Part shown: positions 31,341-39,365 of the stretch, one piece after another
Position numbering within the stretch: the first letter of the stretch is position 1
Layout of the letters: the number at the start of each line of letters is the position of its first letter
From: a virus
Virus record (IMG/VR): IMGVR_UViG_3300030419_006978
Coordinates: 1 to 56,597 of that record
DNA: 56,597 nucleotides
Reading direction: 5' to 3' (one strand)
Notes under the pieces: model-generated
The model's input: only the letters and a program-made list of their open reading frames with translations
Database searches by the model: none
What the model was told of the DNA's origin: nothing
Translations under genes and position numbers: made by a program

Positions 31341-32192
31341 CTAGCTCTTATTATAATCCTTTTTCTCGGGAATGTCAAGCTGAACTTTGCTAGAATACGA
31401 AATTATATATCCGTAATTTTTATCATACTGAGTCTTGTAAACTCCATACGAAGACCTAACTGTGTTCTCTCTAACTTTTTCCTTGATTCTCCCAAAAAGC
31501 TTTCCATCTGTTTTTAGCGTCTCTTCATTGATACCGTAATAATACCTCTTTTCCCGTGATAGGTCAAGAGGAAAAAACATTTTTTCTACACCAGTGCCCG
31601 GATCAAAGACGCCAATCGTCAAAACCCTTGCTGACGGCACTGGTAATGAAAATGTGTGTGACACAGGCTCGATGTTTGTGAACACGTTGAGCATGTGAAG
31701 TGTTGAGACAACCAAATCGTTCAATTTGATGTGATAATCAACTAGGGGCACTTCTCCCAAAATCTCTTCTAAGCTCTGATTGGACACTAGGTATATTTTT
31801 TCAAAAACTCCGGATCTGGCATATTCTTGCAGAATACCAAACACAACGCGCTCTTGCTGCCTTCTCGTTTCGCTCAAAAGTCCCGAATCGGGTCTAATGT
31901 ATAAAATATTAATTTTGCAGTGCCTAAGCTGGTGCAGTATCCGAAGGGCAGCGCCCGATATTGTACCGGAACCACCCAAAGCAAACAGGACGCTTCCAGA
32001 CACGTCCTTAAAGAAGCCTGTCAAGTCTGGACAGTTCTTTTCGTAGCTCTCGTGGTTAGGCTGCTTCGGTAGGTTATAGCAATTCTCACCGGACAGCCCT
32101 GTGTCGATTTTATACGTTCTGTACTGGCTGTACATAGCAAATCCGTCCGCGACGTTGCACCCCGCCGCACCAAGCCCAACAACGGTATCCAT
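31341..32192 (-). CDS. Divergent tubulin/FtsZ-like protein
   Basis: 283 residues, shorter than FtsZ (about 380) or PhuZ (about 315). VVGLGAAGCNVADGF at the N terminus and LFALGGSGTISGAA (69-82) match the first strand/loop and the glycine-rich nucleotide-phosphate loop of the tubulin superfamily (canonical GGGTGSG). The later catalytic loop is only hinted at by DYHIKLNDLVVSTLHML, where FtsZ has an Asn-Asp-rich turn. Function could be filament formation, DNA positioning or head assembly. It overlaps the MazG-like gene by one base and ends within the gp32 promoter. Confidence 0.66.
   Translation of the reverse strand: MDTVVGLGAAGCNVADGFAMYSQYRTYKIDTGLSGENCYNLPKQPNHESYEKNCPDLTGFFKDVSGSVLFALGGSGTISGAALRILHQLRHCKINILYIRPDSGLLSETRRQQERVVFGILQEYARSGVFEKIYLVSNQSLEEILGEVPLVDYHIKLNDLVVSTLHMLNVFTNIEPVSHTFSLPVPSARVLTIGVFDPGTGVEKMFFPLDLSREKRYYYGINEETLKTDGKLFGRIKEKVRENTVRSSYGVYKTQYDKNYGYIISYSSKVQLDIPEKKDYNKS
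31350..31378 (-). promoter_or_regulatory. Consensus sigma70 promoter of gp32
   Basis: Minus strand TTGACA (31378-31373), 17-base spacer, TATAAT (31355-31350), overlapping the end of the tubulin-like gene. Predicted start near 31343, leader about 65 bases. The spacer starts TTCCC and resembles that of the promoter at 21181. Confidence 0.9.
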
Positions 32193-32494
32193 TACTCCCC
32201 AACTACCTCCAAAATTATACGCCCCTCAAAGCCGCCCTTCGTCACCCTTTTAGCAATCTGCTCAGCCTTGAATCCGTGCAGCTTATAACACCTCTGAATC
32301 TGGTCTAGCACCTCATACACGTCTGCCAACTCTTCTGGGCACGGGTCTTCTATTAATTCTTCAACTTCTTCTCTTAGCTTGTCTTTAAGCCTTTCCAGAT
32401 ACTCCTCTTCCTCCGCTATTCGATATACGCACCTCTTTCCAGAGTTTTTGATAATCTCCGGTATCCTGTCTCTTACTAGCTTGTGGTATTCCAT
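32192..32494 (-). CDS. MazG/phosphoribosyl-ATP pyrophosphatase-like protein
   Basis: 100 residues, all helical. YHKLVRDRIPEII is the typical start of small MazG-like proteins, followed by LREEVEELIEDPCPEELADVYEVLDQI, which gives the ExxE...ExxD metal-binding pattern. MazG-type enzymes hydrolyse (d)NTPs to monophosphates and pyrophosphate; phage versions tune nucleotide pools or alarmone levels. GGAG lies upstream within the polymerase gene, which it overlaps by 19 bases. Confidence 0.85.
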   Translation of the reverse strand: MEYHKLVRDRIPEIIKNSGKRCVYRIAEEEEYLERLKDKLREEVEELIEDPCPEELADVYEVLDQIQRCYKLHGFKAEQIAKRVTKGGFEGRIILEVVGE

Positions 32495-33675
32495 TTAAAC
32501 TCCCTCATTTCACCAAAATTCTTGCCCATCTTTGCAGTGGCCAAAAAATCTCCAAATTTTGTCCGCGAAAAATTTTTGCAAATCGAAGATATTAGGGCCC
32601 GATCCTCTACAGAGAAATCAAGTACTAGACTATCATGAATCATGAAAGAAATGAAGCTCTTTTTGCCCCTTAATAGCCTATTGACCTCTATTGCCTGCCT
32701 TAAGAAGATATCACTAGCGGTCGACTGAACAAGATAGTTCACTGCATGGAATTCATCTGATTCAATCAATCTCCCGAAAGGATTCACGATGTGGCTTCCA
32801 TTCCAGTACTTCTTTTTGATAAGCTCCCTGTTGTATGTCATGTCAGCTAGATGGTCACGAGAACTCTGGTTATAGAGCCATGCAAATATTCTTTTCTTTG
32901 CCAACTCCCGAGTGCCGATTCCCCTGTAGACGTTCTCCAAATTCCACTCATGTATATCTTGCTGTGGCTGGTCTGCACCAAGCAGTGCCAACAAGGTCCG
33001 GAGTTCGGCAGCGTTAAAATCTAGCTCAACAAAGCAGTCATTTTTGGGCTGTATAACCTTTCGGAACTCCTTCTCCATAGTGAGTATCGGAAAACTGTTC
33101 TTCTCCGTGGTCAACCGACCGGTCTTGGTCCCGAAGACGTTGTACCTGCACGAATGCTGAACCTTGTTCAGCTTCTGTGCGAACTGTCTTACTTTAAACT
33201 CTGCCATCCTGCCCTTGAGAGCCGATGTGTTTATCTCTAGACGATTTTCCTTGATCTGCTCCGTAAGCTTGATTAGTTCTATCAAAAAATCATAATTCTG
33301 CGGTCTGGCATAGTTCGCAAAAACATGCTGAGAAATTTTATTTTTTAGATTGCAAAACTCTAGAAGGAATCGCTGTGGAACGAGATCAAAAAAGCAGTTA
33401 TCTTGTAAAGAGACTCTAGCCTCCTTAAACGACCTGACAAACGCCTTGAGCTTCTTGTTGATCTCAGCCCATTCTTCTCTCAGGTTTTCGGGACATACCT
33501 CCTCCAGTGATCTGCCGCCGCAGTAGAGCTTGGCATATTCAACCTCACGGTCAGCGAGGTGGGGTGCGTAGTTCCAGGTTTTACTCGCCCCGTCTGGAAG
33601 CTTGTCGAACACAAGCTCTCCATCCAAAAAGTAGCCCACGCACTCTTTTTTATCATCTAATGTTTGAAATAACAC
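32476..33675 (-). CDS. Short family A DNA polymerase (palm/fingers, no exonuclease)
   Basis: 399 residues. Motif A CFVELDFNAAELRTLLALL has Asp219 and Glu224; the O helix TRELAKKRIFAWLYN has Arg256, Lys260, Phe264 and Tyr268 in T7-polymerase spacing; motif C FMIHDSLVLD has His347 and Asp348, but the usual Glu after it is Ser349. GTKTGRLTTEKNSFPIL precedes motif A as in PolA. There is no 3'-5' exonuclease and no 5' nuclease domain. Start is GTG overlapping the previous stop by one base. It may be a repair, primer-gap or accessory polymerase beside DnaE. Confidence 0.88.
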   Translation of the reverse strand: MLFQTLDDKKECVGYFLDGELVFDKLPDGASKTWNYAPHLADREVEYAKLYCGGRSLEEVCPENLREEWAEINKKLKAFVRSFKEARVSLQDNCFFDLVPQRFLLEFCNLKNKISQHVFANYARPQNYDFLIELIKLTEQIKENRLEINTSALKGRMAEFKVRQFAQKLNKVQHSCRYNVFGTKTGRLTTEKNSFPILTMEKEFRKVIQPKNDCFVELDFNAAELRTLLALLGADQPQQDIHEWNLENVYRGIGTRELAKKRIFAWLYNQSSRDHLADMTYNRELIKKKYWNGSHIVNPFGRLIESDEFHAVNYLVQSTASDIFLRQAIEVNRLLRGKKSFISFMIHDSLVLDFSVEDRALISSICKNFSRTKFGDFLATAKMGKNFGEMREFKWNTTS

Positions 33676-34844
33676 TATTCAGTTGTTTCTGGCTCTCTAA
33701 ACGTATCCGGGTAGTAGTACCCTTTTGTCTTATGATTAATATAATCTACTGCGCGTCGATAGTCAAGGTGTTTATACATATTTCGTACTTTTTTTACCTC
33801 ACGAGTGATAGTATACTCATCCCACTTGAGCCCCATCTCTTTAATCCTGATCCGGTAGTAAGCACCAATCCAAAATGCCATATCATAGTCTTTCTTGTAC
33901 TTCTCCAGCGTGGGAACTTCACGGAGCGAGACATGTGACTTGGTTAAGCCACCCTCAACGCTTAGTGTTTTAAGGTTTGGGTTGGCACCCGCAAATGCTA
34001 GGTAATAATTGTATGTGTAAAGGATCAGCTTCACAATATCATTTACGTGGGTCAAATAAAAATAATTATCAAAAAAATTAAGCTCATCAACGCCCCTTTT
34101 CTTCAACCTTTGCAAATTCGAAGAAGAAAAGATATCAGACACTAGTCGCCATGGGGCATTTTTGTCGACCATGAAGCCATGCATACGAGCGGCTTGCCGA
34201 TAAGCTTTAAAGTTTGGATCCTGGATCCATTTTGTGTATTTTTCCCTATCTGTTCCGTGCTTAAATTTATCGCTCAACTCTATCATCATCCCGCTCGTCA
34301 TCGGGCTGCACCTTTGAGAGGTTACGAACCCGGTTTGCGTTATAGGGTACTTTTGGGCAGTCCTTTCAACTTCGTCAAGAAGAATCTTCAAAAACGAGTC
34401 CACGGAGACTATTTTATCACGCCTGTTACGAAATATAGCAGATGCTATCGACCTATACATGCCCCTCATGTATTCATGATACTGCACTTCAGCATCCCTC
34501 CATGCTACGGTCGGTTTTATCTCATAAATAATTGTATCTTTGCTTAACCGACCTGAAGCCATCTGCTTCGTGTAATATACTCTGAACGACTTGAACGCGT
34601 CTGCCACGAAGTCCAGCACATGCAGTGTTTTATCGCTGTCTGGAATTTTAATTTGCTTAAGCTTTTCCTCATTTATTATGATGCCATCTTGGGCGCGATT
34701 GACCTTCCCATATAAGTTTTTATCATACCACATGTCTGTCGCGTTGGGACCAGACGTGGGATAGGCTGTAGCTCTGTAATAATTCCTCTGATAAAACATC
34801 GCTCCTGCAGTGAGCTTGTTTTCTCCTCGTGGAATTTTTGCCAT
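33675..34844 (-). CDS. Probable virion protein, unknown
   Basis: 389 residues, rich in Tyr and Arg. The central segment PITQTGFVTSQRCSPMTSGM followed by IELSDKF and GFMVDKNAPWRLVSDIF is the kind of conserved block seen in structural proteins encoded beside baseplate genes in marine T4-like phages. No enzyme motif is visible. It follows the large baseplate-region gene by 11 bases and is probably a baseplate or tail component; this is inferred mainly from position. Confidence 0.62.
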   Translation of the reverse strand: MAKIPRGENKLTAGAMFYQRNYYRATAYPTSGPNATDMWYDKNLYGKVNRAQDGIIINEEKLKQIKIPDSDKTLHVLDFVADAFKSFRVYYTKQMASGRLSKDTIIYEIKPTVAWRDAEVQYHEYMRGMYRSIASAIFRNRRDKIVSVDSFLKILLDEVERTAQKYPITQTGFVTSQRCSPMTSGMMIELSDKFKHGTDREKYTKWIQDPNFKAYRQAARMHGFMVDKNAPWRLVSDIFSSSNLQRLKKRGVDELNFFDNYFYLTHVNDIVKLILYTYNYYLAFAGANPNLKTLSVEGGLTKSHVSLREVPTLEKYKKDYDMAFWIGAYYRIRIKEMGLKWDEYTITREVKKVRNMYKHLDYRRAVDYINHKTKGYYYPDTFREPETTE

Positions 34845-34855
34845 TATAAAACCCT

Positions 34856-37800
34856 CTAATCTTGTCGTTGCTCATCGAGGGAAACTAGATTCTTAGCAGA
34901 AAAGCTAGTTGAAAACCCATCAACACCCAGGCTGTTCTCGACCTCTATCACAACGTAATATCCACCAATAAGTAGTCTAGATAAAATATCTCCCCGAATT
35001 GCTGTAGCTCCAGAGCCAACAGTAATCGGATTCAAAAATACCAAGTCTCCACTTAGGAACAAATTGTTGCCAACAAGTTCCACGTCAGCATCATAAGGCT
35101 CCCTCAAATTCTCGAACCCCATCTCATCATTTCTCGTCAAATGGTGCTCGGCTACGCCCGGGAAGTCGGTTCTTTTAAATTTAATATTCTTAACTAGTCC
35201 ACGGTTCCTGCCAATTTCAAGATGGTATATTCCCTGCGCATGATCGGCTTTTCGATCCGGGGGGAAAGTAAACCTGTTTGCCTGCTTGCATATGCCGTAT
35301 AGATAATAATAATACTCAACCTCATCTACTGGCTTGCGAGCCGTATCCTTCTGAAAATCGACTCCTGTGCCAAAATTTTCTTTGATGTGGCTGACATTAT
35401 ATCTGACGCCTTTCTTAACTCGTTCTTCCGGCGGATCGTCTGTTGGTGCCGGGACACAAAACAAAGAAAATCCCGGGGTGATTCGATTTCTCTTCCCCAC
35501 ATCACCAAAACAGCTTGCCCCGATGGCAGGACCAAGAAGGTTTTTAATAAAAGACTCTAAGAACTGTCTCAAACTAAGTTCGTCAAGCCCCTTGTCAACC
35601 ACTTCTTTAAAATACCAAATATTAAATAGCTCAACCGATATCGGCACATCAGCTAAATTTACTACTTCAAGTTTGGGAACTTGTTCCCCCATGTAATTTT
35701 CCAAAACGAAAGGATTGAAATAAGCAATCGGTCCACAGAGAATTTTTATATTTTTAAATATCTCACTGTTCTTATACGCAGGGTTTGACCCCTGCTTCAG
35801 CACTTCACATGCAGAATCAATAATATCGCCCGCAAATGTATACTCTAGCTTAACACAGTCTCCAGCAAACGTTGGGATCTTTTCTTCCTTTTCCTTCTTC
35901 GCTTCGTCAGCGGGGTCTTCCGCATCCGGGTCTTGCCGATCAAAGCCCCCCTGATCTACCTCTCCTACGGTACCCTCCGTACAAAGCACATCGTCGAAGC
36001 CTTCGCGTTGTTGCCTTTCCACTTCAGCCTGAGACCCGTCCTTCGTCAGCTTCAGTTGTTTCCACTCTGGGTTCTGAGGATCGTCACCAGAGCGCCACTG
36101 GAACATGCCTAGCGCCTTCGGCTTAACATTGATGCTCCGAATCATGCGTCTGTTGTCTAGGATGTCCATGAGCTTATTGTGGGACTCTGCCCTGAGACGG
36201 GTTGCGACCGTGTCTCGCACTTCTTTTCTCTCTTCCTCGCTCAACTCGTCATCCTTGCCGTCCTTTGCCTTTTTTACTGCCTCATCCTTCGCGTCCTGTC
36301 TTCGCTTGGCATCAATATAAAATAAATTTGTAGCAGATGTGTCAAACTGTCCCTCTATCGCAGCCAACAAATCTATCTTCAGTTCCACAGTTCCATCAGG
36401 CTTAAAATCTAACGTATGTTTGTTCAGCCAGAGCCAAAAAGACTCTTGAGTATTTTTGATCGCTTTAATTTGGGTGTCTGTGAAATTAAGTTGCTTCTTA
36501 GTTTTGGCATTCGGTACAGCCCAGCCAGCAACGCATCGAATTTGAAAATACTTGGGCTCATAAATATATGATCCGTGAATTTTCCTGCCGTGCGAGTCTT
36601 TTACCTGTTCCTTTAATTTTTTCGGCGGTATAATAAGGTCCAAAAAGCTTGGCGGGTTTATATTTACGTCCCCGGCGCGGGCATTCTGAGTTGCAATCAG
36701 GTCTTCCAGCGACTGAAAGTGTAAAGTCAACTCCGACACAAACCTTCTTCCCTTGTCGCCCGGACTAGTTGATTTGTCTGTCCACTTAAAGTTCTTCACC
36801 CCAACCCCGGCGCCACGACCAACTCCAGAAGACGTTATTCTCCCTATGGTCATCTCGTCATAATGTGTGTTGAAGTGAAATTCATACTCAGCAACTGGCT
36901 TGTGAGAGTCGGTACCGGCTGCCCCTTGGGTTGCCCCTTTAAGACCGTAGAGCACCTTAAATATTCTGATTGTCGGAACTAGTGCCGAAATTTGTTCGTT
37001 AGAAAGTGTTAAAATTGCGTCGGCAAAGTCCCTCCTCTTAATTAAGTTCTGCACTGCTAACGGACTTTTAAGATCCCCACCGGGCTCAATTGGTATTATG
37101 TGCTCAAAATGTTTCGTGCCAGGTTTCTCGCGACCGAGTTTTTTGTGCAACTGTCCTATCGATGGATTCCCCATGGTCCTCATAAGGAAGCACTGCATAG
37201 AAAGGGCGTTTGCATCGAATGCTTCTTCTGGGCTAGCAACATCCTCTGCCGTAACACTGGCTAGCTGATCTAAGCCCTGTGCTACAGTAGTTTCGCGAGC
37301 AGTTGCCAGTAGACTCTTGGCATGCTCAGACTGTAGCATTGCTGCAATATACTCTTCCTCGCCGCAGCCAACTGGTAGTCCCGCTTCTTCGCAAAGCTTG
37401 TCTGTTTCTTCTGTTTTTTCTCCGTCCTTGAGAGAAGCTTCCCACTTTGATCTGTACTCTTTGTCCAGTTTGTCTTTTACATGCGCTTCTCTAGAGTCCT
37501 TAGTCTCGGGTCCGTCTAGCTCCTCTCGCTCATCCGCAATTACTTCTGCCCATGGTCCGGACAAAGTTTCACTTGCCGTACCCCTGTAGAACATGATGCA
37601 TTCATTAACGGGGGTGACAATGCGTTGCCCTCTGTTGCGGTTACCTCCGGCGATGCGGGTGTTTTCCTTCACTGTGCGCTGAAACATGCGCGTAACATCA
37701 TGTAGCTTTGGCAAAAACGGTCTTTTAATGGCGCCTGCGTCTGCGTTAGGGAAAAATTCTCCGGGCTTTTCGTTCATTGCCATGGACGCGCCGACGAGCG

Positions 37801-38230
37801 CCGCACGTTTAAACCAGCCCGCACCGATGTGTCGCTGATTCCAGGTGTTGCCATCATGGGCAACACCCATTGCTACTGGGTTGCTTGTTGTAGAACTGGG
37901 GTCGGCAGGGTATGCAACTCTTACAAGAAAGTCGGTCTCTCCACGAGGGATCTGTGCGGCATTCATTACGGCGCCTTGCTGTGCCCAAAAACCATCCGTT
38001 TTCCAAGAGGAGGGAATATCATTTCCCCACCAAATTGTAACCATGTACCTGCATGCCAAGCGAGTGTCGCCATAATTCGCCAAAACGTTCCACTCTCTTT
38101 CGCCAAAATGGAGCGGGCTCTTGCCGCCTTGGTCCGGAACGCCGGTAGTGGTACCGGGAGCGTGTCGCCCGCCAGCACTCCAGGCAGTGCCCTCTGCCCA
38201 CTTGCCACTCTTGTAAGTTATCTTACCCAT
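34856..38230 (-). CDS. Large structural protein, probably baseplate
   Basis: 1124 residues. The N-terminal 200 residues are Gly/Trp-rich and beta-like; residues about 230-340 and 640-690 and 730-760 are charged, likely flexible linkers (KEEVRDTVATRLRAE, DPDAEDPADEAKKEKEE). The C-terminal third (about 780-1124) is beta-rich, with FAGDCVKLEYTFAGDI and repeated Leu/Val strands. No catalytic motif is recognised. Its place between a gp53-like gene and another virion gene, and its size, favour a baseplate wedge or hub role. Confidence 0.68.
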   Translation of the reverse strand: MGKITYKSGKWAEGTAWSAGGRHAPGTTTGVPDQGGKSPLHFGEREWNVLANYGDTRLACRYMVTIWWGNDIPSSWKTDGFWAQQGAVMNAAQIPRGETDFLVRVAYPADPSSTTSNPVAMGVAHDGNTWNQRHIGAGWFKRAALVGASMAMNEKPGEFFPNADAGAIKRPFLPKLHDVTRMFQRTVKENTRIAGGNRNRGQRIVTPVNECIMFYRGTASETLSGPWAEVIADEREELDGPETKDSREAHVKDKLDKEYRSKWEASLKDGEKTEETDKLCEEAGLPVGCGEEEYIAAMLQSEHAKSLLATARETTVAQGLDQLASVTAEDVASPEEAFDANALSMQCFLMRTMGNPSIGQLHKKLGREKPGTKHFEHIIPIEPGGDLKSPLAVQNLIKRRDFADAILTLSNEQISALVPTIRIFKVLYGLKGATQGAAGTDSHKPVAEYEFHFNTHYDEMTIGRITSSGVGRGAGVGVKNFKWTDKSTSPGDKGRRFVSELTLHFQSLEDLIATQNARAGDVNINPPSFLDLIIPPKKLKEQVKDSHGRKIHGSYIYEPKYFQIRCVAGWAVPNAKTKKQLNFTDTQIKAIKNTQESFWLWLNKHTLDFKPDGTVELKIDLLAAIEGQFDTSATNLFYIDAKRRQDAKDEAVKKAKDGKDDELSEEERKEVRDTVATRLRAESHNKLMDILDNRRMIRSINVKPKALGMFQWRSGDDPQNPEWKQLKLTKDGSQAEVERQQREGFDDVLCTEGTVGEVDQGGFDRQDPDAEDPADEAKKEKEEKIPTFAGDCVKLEYTFAGDIIDSACEVLKQGSNPAYKNSEIFKNIKILCGPIAYFNPFVLENYMGEQVPKLEVVNLADVPISVELFNIWYFKEVVDKGLDELSLRQFLESFIKNLLGPAIGASCFGDVGKRNRITPGFSLFCVPAPTDDPPEERVKKGVRYNVSHIKENFGTGVDFQKDTARKPVDEVEYYYYLYGICKQANRFTFPPDRKADHAQGIYHLEIGRNRGLVKNIKFKRTDFPGVAEHHLTRNDEMGFENLREPYDADVELVGNNLFLSGDLVFLNPITVGSGATAIRGDILSRLLIGGYYVVIEVENSLGVDGFSTSFSAKNLVSLDEQRQD

Positions 38231-38565
38231 TAAACCCTCATGTAATTCAGCACAGTATCAAGCGGCATGGGAATCTCGACAACGTCGCCAATTTTAACGT
38301 GGGATTCTGTAGGCTTACGATTAAACCAAGCTATGACCCACCAGTACTCGGATGCCCCATAGTGCTTATAGGCTAATTTGTAATACCTGTCGCCAACTTG
38401 CCATACGTGCCCGATGATATCCAAGGTACCGCGTTCTTTAGCAGTTGGGTGCCTTAATTTCTGTGTTGCAAATTGGTCAACATGCTGTAAGCCTCTCTCG
38501 TCCAAGACCTCCTTGTGCTGCTTTGTTGCATTTCGAAAAACTTTTTTATTTGCGTAACGTGACAT
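38230..38565 (-). CDS. gp53: Baseplate wedge gp53-like protein (LysM-like fold)
   Basis: 111 residues. GDRYYKLAYKHYGASEYWWV followed by AWFNRKPTESHVKIGDVVEI and a final Pro-Met-Pro-Leu match gp53, where a LysM-like module (repeat of Tyr-Gly-x-x-x-Tyr-Trp and x-IG-Asp-x-x-x-IP) sits in the wedge. The N-terminal 45 residues are charged. One-base overlap with the next structural gene. Confidence 0.8.
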   Translation of the reverse strand: MSRYANKKVFRNATKQHKEVLDERGLQHVDQFATQKLRHPTAKERGTLDIIGHVWQVGDRYYKLAYKHYGASEYWWVIAWFNRKPTESHVKIGDVVEIPMPLDTVLNYMRV

Positions 38566-38568
38566 ATA

Positions 38569-39354
38569 TTACTCCAGAATCCCGCTCCCAGGATCAGTGT
38601 CATCCTCGATGCCATCTATACTCCCGGGAGGCGAGCCCGATCTGCTAGGGCTGTCTGGTCCTATAACAGAGTGCCCTGCGGGACCGTTAGGAAATGGAAG
38701 AGCCTCGGTGCCGCTCGGAGACTTCACACCATATGGGAACTCTGGTGCCGAAACCTCTTTGCCCTGTGGGGCAACCTCTTCCCCGCCAGGACCGGGAGTG
38801 CCAGAAGGCTCGAAACCTTTTCCAAATTCTCCCGAAGTCGTCCAGCCAGTCAGGTGCTCGTGCAGTACTGTCAATTCAGTACTGAAGCTTACAGTCTTTG
38901 GAACCAGTTTGCCACCTGCCGAATCCCAGAACAACCCCACATCCAATGCTGGCTGATATGAGGTGCCGTTTAGTGCACAAATTAAACCGCCGTTGCCACC
39001 GCCCCGCCTAGAGCCAATCCAGTTGACAAACTCAACCCGGATAAGGGGTGGGGCTGCAATCATAGCCGCGCCGCCATGACCCTTCTCATATGTTGGGTAT
39101 AAAAGCTGAATAAATTTTTGAGCCTCGTTCATGTTCGCCTCAGCCTCGTGTTGAGATGCCGCAACTGTATCCCAAGCTAAGCTAATTGTTCTTTGGGTGT
39201 TCTGGAACGTCATCATTGGGTCCATGCGACCAAACAAGTTTTCCGAATTCCAATTCGAAGAATAGTTGTCCGAGAAATCTGTTATCCAGGCAAGGAACCG
39301 CGCCGATTTCTTCGTGGCTATGTGTGTAAAAATTATTTCTACCTTATCCGACAT
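38569..39354 (-). CDS. Baseplate/tail-tube junction-type protein with Pro/Gly-rich tail
   Basis: 261 residues. FLAWITDFSDNYSSNWNSEN, LFGRMDPMMTFQNTQRTISL and AWDTVAASQHEAEANMNEA are typical of baseplate-tube proteins of marine T4-like phages (gp48/gp54 or hub tube type). VLHEHLTGWT closes the core at about 175. The remaining 80 residues are Pro/Gly/Ser-rich and probably disordered (FPNGPAGHSVIGPDSPSRSG). It lies between the tape measure and gp53, where a tube-initiating protein is expected. Confidence 0.68.
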   Translation of the reverse strand: MSDKVEIIFTHIATKKSARFLAWITDFSDNYSSNWNSENLFGRMDPMMTFQNTQRTISLAWDTVAASQHEAEANMNEAQKFIQLLYPTYEKGHGGAAMIAAPPLIRVEFVNWIGSRRGGGNGGLICALNGTSYQPALDVGLFWDSAGGKLVPKTVSFSTELTVLHEHLTGWTTSGEFGKGFEPSGTPGPGGEEVAPQGKEVSAPEFPYGVKSPSGTEALPFPNGPAGHSVIGPDSPSRSGSPPGSIDGIEDDTDPGSGILE

Positions 39355-39365
39355 AATTTAATTCC

